NCBI GenBank assembly: GCA_021818125.1
Contig: JAKAFG010000019.1
Location: forward strand, 1 to 17,133
Direction of reading: 5' to 3'
Length of the DNA stretch: 17,133 nt
From: Pseudomonadota bacterium
GTDB lineage: Bacteria > Pseudomonadota > Gammaproteobacteria > Acidithiobacillales > Acidithiobacillaceae
Within the stretch, counting starts at the first letter, position 1, and each line of letters begins with the position of its first letter. Positions 6,674 to 15,423 of the stretch are shown here, piece by piece. A program made the translations under genes and the position numbers. The notes under the pieces were generated by a model that worked only from the letters and a program-made list of their open reading frames with translations, had not been told where the DNA came from and ran no database searches.

Positions 6674-6905
6674 CTGATCGGCGTAATGGTCGCCGCTACT
6701 TCAACACGAAACTCGACGGCGAGACGGTGGCCCCCCGTACTGTCATCACTCTGGGTAGATCCAGAACCCTGGTCACTGCTCGTAGCCGAGCTATCACTCG
6801 GCACGGTAGTGGACTCTTCCTTCCTGGCGCAGGCTGCGGCGAGGCAACCACACCGCCGAGTAGTAGAAGACGTATGACGGGACTGAAGTTTCTGACATTA
6901 ATCAC
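6674..6905 (-). pseudogene. Detached 5' part of the cytochrome gene: lipoprotein signal and Ser/Thr linker, two frameshifts
   Basis: A perfect ribosome site AGGAGG stands 6 bases before a GTG at 6905. The frame gives a signal sequence, VRNFSPVIRLLLLGGVVA, then turns to nonsense (SPQPAPGRK). Shifting one base at about 6842-6847 gives LAAACARKEESTTVPSDSSA and a linker up to about 6735. This closely parallels the neighbouring lipoprotein (ALASACAKKEETTAPAESSA). A second one-base shift, either at the C6 run 6731-6736 or between 6700 and 6675, brings the frame into the haem domain. Both shifts are explained by a single missing base. I infer an original membrane-anchored cytochrome with a flexible stalk. 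Sequencing error, real decay or recoding cannot be told apart here. Confidence 0.7.
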
Positions 6906-6946
6906 GATACGCCTCCTATCTAGTTTTGAACTACCCAGGTAGCCAA

Positions 6947-7225
6947 TTAGTTCGTGGAAGAACCGGAGCTGTTGCCGGAAGCCGCGCCGGAAGAATCGCT
7001 GCTGGTGGTGGCACTGGTGTCAGGCGCAGCGGATTCCATCGGAGCAGTAGCACTGCTTTCCGTGGTGGTGGTCGCCGGGGTAGCAGATTCGGTGGTGGTG
7101 GTAGTTGCACTGCTTTCAGCAGGAGCGGTGGTTTCTTCCTTCTTGGCGCAGGCCGAGGCAAGAGCGATGGCTCCGGCAACAAGGATGATACGGGCAACAG
7201 GCTTAATCTTGGCAATATCTAACAT
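6947..7225 (-). CDS. Small Ser/Thr/Ala-rich lipoprotein
   Basis: This 92-residue protein has a basic N-terminus and hydrophobic core (KIKPVARIILVAGAIALA) followed by a Cys in SACAKKEE, a plausible lipoprotein cleavage site though with Ala and not Leu at -3. The rest is low-complexity Thr, Ser, Ala and Glu (for example ESATPATTTTESSATA) ending in SSGSSTN, with no folded domain. It looks like a stalk without a head. The start is good: AAGGAG lies 10 bases before the ATG. The broken cytochrome gene begins 41 bases further on and its N-terminus is clearly similar, so the two are tandem relatives and likely one transcript. Function is unknown; an envelope spacer or electron-transfer accessory role is a guess. 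Confidence 0.78.
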   Translation of the reverse strand: MLDIAKIKPVARIILVAGAIALASACAKKEETTAPAESSATTTTTESATPATTTTESSATAPMESAAPDTSATTSSDSSGAASGNSSGSSTN

Positions 7226-7315
7226 GTTTTCAATTCTCCTTACGTAGATTCCACGGGATGACAGCGTCAGCAGCTAAATATATAGCGCAAATGACTCTAA
7301 CATGGTAGCACTAAT

Positions 7316-7350
7316 TTCTGCTGCGCCAAATATCGCCAGTCGCAGCAGAA
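7316..7350. repeat. Perfect 10-base inverted repeat in the divergent control region
   Basis: Arms ttctgctgcg (7316-7325) and cgcagcagaa (7341-7350) are exactly complementary and flank 15 bases. Neither side has a T run, so it is unlikely to be a terminator. The size fits a dimeric regulator site or a transcript hairpin. Confidence 0.55.
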
Positions 7351-7462
7351 GCAAGCGCACACATGCTAAGCATAGCACAGCGCGGCGACGAGGTCAGGAC
7401 TGCGAACCCAATCGTTAGTGAGTCCAGGGGTGCCGGCCCCACGTTTGCCCCGCGCTGCATTA

Positions 7463-7468
7463 TATAAT
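7463..7468 (+). promoter_or_regulatory. Consensus -10 element upstream of the desaturase
   Basis: TATAAT lies 55 bases before the desaturase start. No good -35 hexamer is found at 16-18 bases, so the promoter may need an activator. The surrounding stretch is AT-rich in an otherwise GC-rich region. Confidence 0.4.
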
Positions 7469-7523
7469 AGTATATGTGGTTGTGCTGTAATAAAGAAATG
7501 GATTTGCCAGGGAGCACATTGCC

Positions 7524-8636
7524 ATGCCACTTACCTCTTCTGATGCTGACTACGAGGCATTGCGCCCCGTCAAGCTTCAAACCATTCGTGAGGCAATCCG
7601 GCCTGAGCGCTACCAGCGCTCAGTCAATATTGCCATTGCGTGGTATGCATTCGACGCACTCCTCTACCTGTCTGCTATCGCTGGTACGCTGCTCGTCGAA
7701 GCCTGGTGGCTCAAGCTCTTGTTCGGGTTCCTCGCGGGGTCGGCGGTCGCTTTTATGTTCGTTTGGGCGCATGACGCGGCGCACGGGGCCCTTTTCCAGA
7801 ACAAGCGCACTGCCGAAATCATGGGCACAATCTTCATGCTGCCCTCGCTGAACATGTATCGCCTCTGGGCCTTCGGGCACAACCGCGTCCATCATGGCTT
7901 TACCAGCCTGACTGCCATCGACTGGATATGGCGTCCCTGGACACCCCAAGAGTATCGAAGCAAGACGGTTTGGCAGAAACTGATCTACCGCCTGGAACGT
8001 AGCCCTTACACTTGTGCCTTGCACTATCTGTTGCGGATATGGTGGCCAGGCATGGTGCGTTTCAAGGCGGACGCCAATAGCAAGGATCGGCGGGCATTTT
8101 TCTATAGCAAAATGGTAACATTGGTGTTTTTCCTAAGCTTTTCCGCGCTGGTGTACTGGATTGCAGGCCTGATGGGCGTCATTGCGGCGGTGATTCTGCC
8201 TTTCCTGGTGTTCAATTATTACATCGCTTTGTTTGTTTTTCTCCATCACACGCATCCCAAAGTGCCCTTCTTCTCAGAGAAAGAGGAGTGGAGCCAGAGT
8301 GTTGGCCAGCTTTATTGCAGCACTATTGTGCGTTGCTCCAAAATCAGCGAGTACCTGATCCACAATATCTTGATCCACACACCGCACCACGTAGACCCGC
8401 GGATTCCCTTCTACCGTCTGAAGGGGGCCTACGAAGATTTACGCGCGGAATACGGCCAGTACATTCATGAAACCCGCTTCGGTTTTTTTGAGGTTCGACG
8501 TATCTTCAAGGAATGCAAGCTATATGATTACGAGGGGAAGTGCTGGATGAGCTTCCGTTCCGGCCGTAGCTGGATTGAGGAAAAGGCCGCTGACATCGCC
8601 GCCTCTTCTGTGTACCCAGGCAAAACGGCGCACTGA
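7524..8636 (+). CDS. Membrane fatty acid desaturase
   Basis: This 370-residue integral membrane di-iron desaturase introduces a double bond into a fatty acyl chain. The three histidine boxes are present: HDAAH at 83-87, HNRVHH at 119-124 and HTPHH at 285-289, with an extra HHTHP at 241-245. Hydrophobic pairs lie at about 46-80 and 198-240, as expected for the family. The third box context (NILIHTPHHVDPRIPFY) is like delta-12/omega-type acyl-lipid desaturases, but the position of the double bond cannot be read from sequence. The ATG at 7524 has AGGGAG 9 bases before it. It stands alone on the plus strand and converges on the small membrane protein gene. Such enzymes usually tune membrane fluidity, often in the cold. 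Confidence 0.88.
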   Translation: MPLTSSDADYEALRPVKLQTIREAIRPERYQRSVNIAIAWYAFDALLYLSAIAGTLLVEAWWLKLLFGFLAGSAVAFMFVWAHDAAHGALFQNKRTAEIMGTIFMLPSLNMYRLWAFGHNRVHHGFTSLTAIDWIWRPWTPQEYRSKTVWQKLIYRLERSPYTCALHYLLRIWWPGMVRFKADANSKDRRAFFYSKMVTLVFFLSFSALVYWIAGLMGVIAAVILPFLVFNYYIALFVFLHHTHPKVPFFSEKEEWSQSVGQLYCSTIVRCSKISEYLIHNILIHTPHHVDPRIPFYRLKGAYEDLRAEYGQYIHETRFGFFEVRRIFKECKLYDYEGKCWMSFRSGRSWIEEKAADIAASSVYPGKTAH

Positions 8637-8686
8637 GTAAAAGGTAGTATTGAAAAACGTTCTATACCACCACCCGGCGGTGTGAC

Positions 8687-9085
8687 TCAGTCTTCTGAGA
8701 GGTCCGGGTGCTGGTTTCCCTGTGCGGGAGAGGGCGTATTGAGTGCCTGAAGGTGCAAAATCTTCAGAAGTCGTTCAACCAGCGGGTACAAAAGTACTGC
8801 GGATACTGCTAGGTAGACCACTCCAGAGTACAGGGCGTAGGCACTGGCGAAAAGTTTGGCGGTGGTGCCATGTAAGTCAGAAACCGGACCCATACCGCTC
8901 AGAATCATGCTCGCATTGAGCAGACTATCGATCCAGTTGATACGAGCCAGCAGATGATAGCCCAGTACACCCATGCCGAGAGAGAACAGCATGAAAGCTA
9001 ATCCAGCCCCGGTGTAGCGTAATTGCCGCCACAGAAATTCTGTTCGGCTATGCAGGTGTAAGGGTTGATGCGTAGACATACTCAT
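8687..9085 (-). CDS. Small membrane protein with two-helix channel-like pore architecture
   Basis: I choose the ATG at 9085 (MSMSTHQPLHLH), giving 132 residues; the frame runs further up but would overlap the epimerase. A first membrane helix lies at about 26-47 (GAGLAFMLFSLGMGVLGYHLL), a second at about 84-104 (FASAYALYSGVVYLAVSAVLL). Between them SLLNASMILSGMGPVSDLHG sits where potassium channels carry pore helix and filter, followed by TTAKLF like the TxxGKLF before the inner helix. The canonical TVGYG is absent, replaced by SGMGPV. Similar short proteins are, from memory, widespread and uncharacterised in proteobacteria. It is the last gene of the hldD-epimerase unit, 26 bases after the epimerase stop. 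Membrane location is sound; channel activity is a hypothesis. Confidence 0.75.
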   Translation of the reverse strand: MSMSTHQPLHLHSRTEFLWRQLRYTGAGLAFMLFSLGMGVLGYHLLARINWIDSLLNASMILSGMGPVSDLHGTTAKLFASAYALYSGVVYLAVSAVLLYPLVERLLKILHLQALNTPSPAQGNQHPDLSED

Positions 9086-9111
9086 GGAGTTACCCCCGCT
9101 TTTAAAGGCTG

Positions 9112-10113
9112 TCAGCCGTAATACTGGCGGTACCAGGTCACAAAGTGTTGCAGACCCTTGTGCAAGGGGGTGTCTGGAGCAAAGCCTACGCTCTGCTGTA
9201 ATGCCGAAATGTCGGCATAGGTAGCTACTACGTCGCCATCCTGCATGGGGAGCCATTCAATCTGCGCGGATTTACCGAGGCATCCCTCCAGAGTATGGAT
9301 GAAGTCCGTGAGTGCAATGGGCGTGTGGTTGCCAATGTTGTGAATGCAGAATGGTGCCGCGCTGCTTGCCGGGTCTTCCGGCCAGATATTTTGCGCTTCT
9401 GGTGCATGCGGAATGAGCCGCGTCACCCCTTCGATGATGTCATCAATATAGGTGAAGTCGCGCCGCATTTGGCCGTGGTTGAATACGGGGATGGGCTGGC
9501 CGGCCAGAATCTTCTGCGTGAAACTGAAGTAGGCCATATCGGGACGCCCCCAAGGCCCGTAGACGGTAAAAAACCGCAATCCCGTACTGGGGATGCCATA
9601 AAGATGGGCGTAGCTGTGCGCCATAAGTTCGCCCGCCCGCTTGGTTGCCGCATAGAGGCTGACCGGATGATCCACCGGATCATGGACACTGTAAGGCAGG
9701 CGACTATTGGCACCGTATACAGAACTAGAGGAAGCGAAGAGCAGGTGGTTCACCCCCTGCGCACGGCAGCCCTCCAGCACGTTCAGAAAGCCCACGACAT
9801 TGCTGTCCACATAACTGTGCGGCGCTTTCAGGGAATGCCGCACCCCCGCCTGGGCAGCCAGATTGATGACGACGTCAAAGTGTGGACCCGCAAAGAGCGT
9901 CTGCATACCCTCGCGATTGGCCAGATCCAGAGGTTGAAACTGAAAAGCGGGATGCCCCTCCAGTTGCGACAGGCGATCCCTTTTCAGGCCGGGATCATAG
10001 TAGTCATTGAGATTGTCTATGCCACTGACGATCCAGCCGTCCGCCAGTAGGCGACGGGCCATATGAAAACCGATGAAACCCGCAGCACCGGTAACGAGTG
10101 CCCGCCCGTCCAT
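9112..10113 (-). CDS. NAD-dependent sugar epimerase, UDP-glucuronate 4-epimerase-like
   Basis: This 333-residue extended short-chain dehydrogenase has the NAD-binding GAAGFIG at residues 9-15, the catalytic Y154-AATK158, and the UDP-glucuronate 4-epimerase (CapI/LpsL/GlaE) signatures NLNDYYDP, NLAAQAGVRHSL, YGPWGRPDMAYF and RRDFTYIDDI. The reaction would convert UDP-glucuronate to UDP-galacturonate for lipopolysaccharide or capsule; assignment to this subgroup is from motif recall. The ATG at 10113 overlaps the hldD stop by one base (TGATG), so translation is coupled. An ATG at 10137 in the same frame has no ribosome site and would sit inside hldD. Downstream is the small channel-like protein. 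No uridyltransferase or UDP-glucose dehydrogenase is in the window to supply its substrate. Confidence 0.87.
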   Translation of the reverse strand: MDGRALVTGAAGFIGFHMARRLLADGWIVSGIDNLNDYYDPGLKRDRLSQLEGHPAFQFQPLDLANREGMQTLFAGPHFDVVINLAAQAGVRHSLKAPHSYVDSNVVGFLNVLEGCRAQGVNHLLFASSSSVYGANSRLPYSVHDPVDHPVSLYAATKRAGELMAHSYAHLYGIPSTGLRFFTVYGPWGRPDMAYFSFTQKILAGQPIPVFNHGQMRRDFTYIDDIIEGVTRLIPHAPEAQNIWPEDPASSAAPFCIHNIGNHTPIALTDFIHTLEGCLGKSAQIEWLPMQDGDVVATYADISALQQSVGFAPDTPLHKGLQHFVTWYRQYYG

Positions 10114-11102
10114 CAATCCGACCGCTCCGCCAACCATTGCACGTAGCGATCCACCCCCTGCTCCACTGTCAGGAAGGGTTTGGCATATCCCGCGCTACGC
10201 AACTTGCTCACTTCTGCCTGGGTAAAGCTCTGATATTTGCCATTCAGGGCCTCGGGCATGCTGACGTAGCGAATAGTCTGCGCTTTCTGCAGTGCAGACA
10301 GGTTTTGTGCCGGGCGGTCTGCGCGGTGTTCCAGGCTATTGATGACGGAGACTGCCACTTCGTTGAAACTCTGCGCCTGCCCGGTGCCCACATTGTAGAT
10401 TCCGCTGTGCGGGTGATCCAAAAAGTGCATATTGACGGCAACCACATCGTCCACGTGAATGAAATCACGCCGCTGCTCGCCATCGGCATAGCCGCCCGTA
10501 CCCGCGAACAAGCGAACATGATTATCCAGTCGGTATTGTTTGAAAAAATGCAGCGCCACTGAGGCCATGCGATTTTTGTGGAACTCGCGTGGGCCGTAGA
10601 CATTGAAATAACGAAAACCATGCACCGGGGCGCGCAAATCTGTCCACATCCGTCGGAGATACTGGTCGAACTGAAATTTGCTGAATCCGTAGATGTTGAG
10701 CGGAGATTCCGCGGCACGCTCCTCGACGAAGGCGCCAGTCATACCGTAGACGGACGCGCTGGAGGCGTAGAGGAAGGGGACATTATGACGCTGACACCAA
10801 TGTAGCAGTGTTTTGCTGAAGGCGAAGTTGTTTTCCATGACGTAACGGCCGTCGGTGGCCATGGTGTCGGAGCAGGCGCCTTCGTGAAAAATGGCATCGA
10901 CACCCTTCAGGTGTCCATTCTCTATCAGGCGCAGAAAAGCCTCTGCCTCCATGTAGTCGGTAATTTCCAGGTCGGTGAGATTGAGAAACTTGTCGGCGCG
11001 GGTCAGGTGGTCCACGACGAGAATGTCCGTAATGCCCCGCTGATTGAGGGCTTGCACGAGATTGGCGCCGATAAAACCGGCACCGCCAGTGACGATGTAC
11101 AT
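10113..11102 (-). CDS. hldD: ADP-L-glycero-D-manno-heptose 6-epimerase
   Basis: HldD (RfaD) converts ADP-D-glycero-D-manno-heptose to the L-glycero form used for the inner core of lipopolysaccharide, in the cytoplasm. The 329 residues match the family length. NAD binding is at TGGAGFIG (5-12), the family block DHLTRADKFLNL at 31-42, HEGACSDTMATDG at 73-85, the catalytic Y138-GFSK142, and YGPREFHKNRMASVA at 169-183. The ATG at 11102 has AAGGAGG 7 bases upstream; the frame runs on to 11432 but that part overlaps the antiporter gene and is not coding. The gene is divergent from the antiporter and is followed by a sugar epimerase with an overlapping start. Lipopolysaccharide synthesis implies a Gram-negative host. 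Confidence 0.95.
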   Translation of the reverse strand: MYIVTGGAGFIGANLVQALNQRGITDILVVDHLTRADKFLNLTDLEITDYMEAEAFLRLIENGHLKGVDAIFHEGACSDTMATDGRYVMENNFAFSKTLLHWCQRHNVPFLYASSASVYGMTGAFVEERAAESPLNIYGFSKFQFDQYLRRMWTDLRAPVHGFRYFNVYGPREFHKNRMASVALHFFKQYRLDNHVRLFAGTGGYADGEQRRDFIHVDDVVAVNMHFLDHPHSGIYNVGTGQAQSFNEVAVSVINSLEHRADRPAQNLSALQKAQTIRYVSMPEALNGKYQSFTQAEVSKLRSAGYAKPFLTVEQGVDRYVQWLAERSD

Positions 11103-11124
11103 GCGTGATCCTCCTTTTCCAGCT

Positions 11125-11161
11125 ATGATAGCAGAAAGCAGGCGTCTTCCCATAAGACGCC
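11125..11161 (-). promoter_or_regulatory. Leader hairpin and possible -10 in front of hldD
   Basis: A perfect 8-base inverted repeat, ggcgtctt (11141-11148) and aagacgcc (11154-11161) with a 5-base loop, lies about 40 bases before hldD. Next to it the minus strand reads TATCAT (11130-11125), a possible -10 without a clear -35. The hairpin would overlap the -35 position, so it may be an operator; this is tentative. Confidence 0.35.
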
Positions 11162-11261
11162 ATCGCCCTGCTCTTTTATCCGGGCTCAGACCTACCTCTA
11201 TTCCTGCTGCAAAAAATAAATGGTACCCCTTAAGAGGGCGCCGCCATGTCCGAGGAGGAAC

Positions 11262-13247
11262 ATGCAAGACCACGGTCTGTTGACGATTATCCTGCTCCTG
11301 GCTACCGGGGTGCTGCTGGTCGGCTTTCTGCGCTACCTGCGTCTGCCGGCGGTGTTTGCTTATCTGCTGACTGGCATCATTCTCGGTCCACATGCCCTGG
11401 CTGTAGTGCCAGATCTTGCCAGTACCCGGCAACTCGCCGCTTTCGGCGTGGTTTTCCTGATGTTTAGCATCGGGCTGGAATTCAGTCTGGCGCAGTTTCT
11501 GAGTATGCGTCGTCTGGTGTTCGGGATGGGACTGGCCCAGGTGGTCCTGACCAGTCTGCTCTTCGTCGGTATCGCTTTGCTCATCCCGCTTTCCTGGAAG
11601 ACAGGGGTGATCCTTGGCGGGATTCTGGCCATGTCATCCACCGCCATGGTCGTGCGCGCACTGGCCGAAAAAATGGAAATGCAGACCCGGCATGGGCGTA
11701 TTGCGGTGAGTGTGCTGCTTTTTCAGGACCTGGCCGTAGTGCCGCTACTGATTCTGATCCCTGCCCTTGCCGGTTCGACCACTAATCTACCCTATGATTT
11801 GGCTATGGCCGGACTCAAGGCGGTGCTGGTGCTGTTGGTCTTGCTGGTGATCGGGCGGCCGGTGATGCGGCCCTGGTTTCAGTTCGTGGCCAACCGTAAG
11901 TCCACAGAGCTATTTATGCTCAACGTGTTACTGGTGACCTTGGGTCTGGCATGGATCACCGAACAGGCGGGATTGTCGCTGGCCTTGGGGGCCTTTGTGG
12001 CAGGGATGCTGATTTCCGAGACGGCCTACCGTTACCAGGTGGAAGCGGACATCGCGCCTTTCCGCGACATTTTGCTGGGACTCTTTTTCGTCACCATCGG
12101 TATGCTCGTGGATCTCCCTGCGTGGTGGGCGAATCTGGCCTGGGTTTTAATCGTGCTGGCCATGATTCTGCTGCTGAAGGGTGCGCTGGTCTGGGGGCTG
12201 GCCCGTCTTTTCGGCTACGAGCCGGGCGTGGCATTGCGCTCAGCCATTGTGCTGGCGCAGGCAGGGGAGTTTGGCTTTGTGTTGCTGGCTTTAGCCAATC
12301 AATACCAACTGTTGCCTGCCCGTGTGCTGCAACCGGTCCTGGGCGGCATGCTCCTGTCCATGATGCTGGCGCCCATCCTGGTGGAGCGCAATGGCTGGCT
12401 GGCGCGCCAACTGGTGGGCAGCTATCGCAGCCATCGCGATCAGCAACTGGCCGATATCCGCTCGGCAAATTTGCAGGCCCATGTCGTGCTCTGTGGCTAC
12501 GGCCGGGTGGGACAAAGTGTGGGGCGGGTCTTGGAAGAAGAAGGCATTCCCTTTATGGCCCTTGATCTGGACCCGGTACGCGTACGCCAGGCGCAGTCCG
12601 CGGGTGAATCCATCTTTTATGGGGATGCCAGTCGCCGCGATGTGTTGCAGGCAGCAGGGATTTTTTCGGCTCGGGCCGTAGTGATCACCTATGCGAATGT
12701 CGCGTCCAGCCAGCGGGTCCTGTCTATTATCAAGGAGTTGCGCCCGGACTTGCCGGTGGTCGTCCGCGCCCATGACGACAGTCAGTTGGAGAAGCTGGAG
12801 GCCGCGGGGGCGGATGAAGTCGTGCCGGAAGTGACCGAAGGTGCGCTGATGCTGGCCTCGCAGGCCCTGTTGCTGATCGGCTTCCCGATCAGTACGGTGC
12901 TACGTCGGGTACGGCGCTTCCGGCAGGAGCGCTATCAGTTTTTTCGGGGAGCCTTTTGGGGGAGTTCGGAGCCGGGCGAAGATCAGGGTTCGGCGCGACT
13001 GGCGTCTATCGCTCTGGGCGAAACGGCTTTTGGCCTCCATCTCAGTCTGCGCGAACTGAACCTGACCAGTTTCGGGGTGGCAGTCGTGGCTGTGCGCCGC
13101 CATGGGATTCGCGGGCGCGAACCCTCCCCCGATACGGTACTCATGCCTGGGGATGTGCTGGTGTTGTTCGGGACGCCCGTGGCGCTCACCAAAGCCGAGC
13201 TCTATGTGCTGGAAGGCAATACGATACAGGAAGCGGCAACGGCGTGA
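11262..13247 (+). CDS. CPA2-family cation/proton antiporter with RCK (TrkA) domains, KefB-like
   Basis: This 661-residue protein couples cation (probably K+) movement to protons across the inner membrane. Residues 1-385 form about 12 membrane segments starting with LLTIILLLATGVLLVGFLRYLRLP and including YLLTGIILGPHAL and the conserved FSIGLEFSL. A cytosolic RCK/TrkA-N domain follows, with the nucleotide-binding GYGRVG at about 412-417 and an acidic strand end (ALDLDPVR), then a TrkA-C-like domain at about 565-650. The ATG at 11262 has GAGGAGG just upstream; the frame extends 14 codons further to 11220 without support. Length and order match KefB/KefC/YbaL relatives, but no glutathione-binding assignment can be made. 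Potassium and proton balance is central in acidophiles, if the host is one. Regulatory sequences would be shared with divergent hldD. Confidence 0.9.
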   Translation: MQDHGLLTIILLLATGVLLVGFLRYLRLPAVFAYLLTGIILGPHALAVVPDLASTRQLAAFGVVFLMFSIGLEFSLAQFLSMRRLVFGMGLAQVVLTSLLFVGIALLIPLSWKTGVILGGILAMSSTAMVVRALAEKMEMQTRHGRIAVSVLLFQDLAVVPLLILIPALAGSTTNLPYDLAMAGLKAVLVLLVLLVIGRPVMRPWFQFVANRKSTELFMLNVLLVTLGLAWITEQAGLSLALGAFVAGMLISETAYRYQVEADIAPFRDILLGLFFVTIGMLVDLPAWWANLAWVLIVLAMILLLKGALVWGLARLFGYEPGVALRSAIVLAQAGEFGFVLLALANQYQLLPARVLQPVLGGMLLSMMLAPILVERNGWLARQLVGSYRSHRDQQLADIRSANLQAHVVLCGYGRVGQSVGRVLEEEGIPFMALDLDPVRVRQAQSAGESIFYGDASRRDVLQAAGIFSARAVVITYANVASSQRVLSIIKELRPDLPVVVRAHDDSQLEKLEAAGADEVVPEVTEGALMLASQALLLIGFPISTVLRRVRRFRQERYQFFRGAFWGSSEPGEDQGSARLASIALGETAFGLHLSLRELNLTSFGVAVVAVRRHGIRGREPSPDTVLMPGDVLVLFGTPVALTKAELYVLEGNTIQEAATA

Positions 13248-13341
13248 GCCGATTGGCCGCATTGAGTGGCAACAGAGTTTGCGCAGTGCTATGTTTAAAA
13301 GCTGCCCGTTCATCGGTATTAACACCTTCACCGAGTAATTT

Positions 13342-15309
<1,968 letters not shown>

Positions 15310-15335
15310 GCAGTCCCCGCACCGTGCGCGCGGCA

Positions 15336-15357
15336 GCGTCATCAAAATGTCATCTTG
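15336..15357 (+). promoter_or_regulatory. Candidate Pho box upstream of the glycosyltransferase
   Basis: Two heptamers, GCGTCAT (15336-15342) and ATGTCAT (15347-15353), repeat with an 11-base period and are each followed by a 4-base spacer (CAAA, CTTG). This is the layout of PhoB sites (CTGTCAT repeated every 11 bases), with 5 of 7 and 6 of 7 matches. It sits 67 bases before the start codon. A single site this short can occur by chance. Confidence 0.4.
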
Positions 15358-15423
15358 CTCTGGCAGACTAAGAAATTTCCGGCGTAGCCTGGGAACCCTC
15401 TTTTGCCTCAGCGGAGTCCTGCC

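Larger units (their letters stand above)
7226..7523. promoter_or_regulatory. Divergent control region between the lipoprotein and desaturase genes
   Basis: No gene is visible in these 298 bases. The region must hold the promoters of the minus-strand lipoprotein-cytochrome unit and the plus-strand desaturase. It contains a perfect 10-base inverted repeat (7316-7350) and a consensus -10 hexamer (7463-7468), both listed separately. Confidence 0.5.

Noticed and set aside
6926..7247. Gly/Ser- and Val-rich plus-strand frames opposite the lipoprotein
   Set aside because: They come from the repetitive codons of the Ser/Thr-rich lipoprotein read backwards; neither has a ribosome site or a sensible protein pattern.
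9295..10050. 251-codon plus-strand open frame opposite the epimerase
   Set aside because: It is antisense to a clear NAD-dependent epimerase and has no family features.
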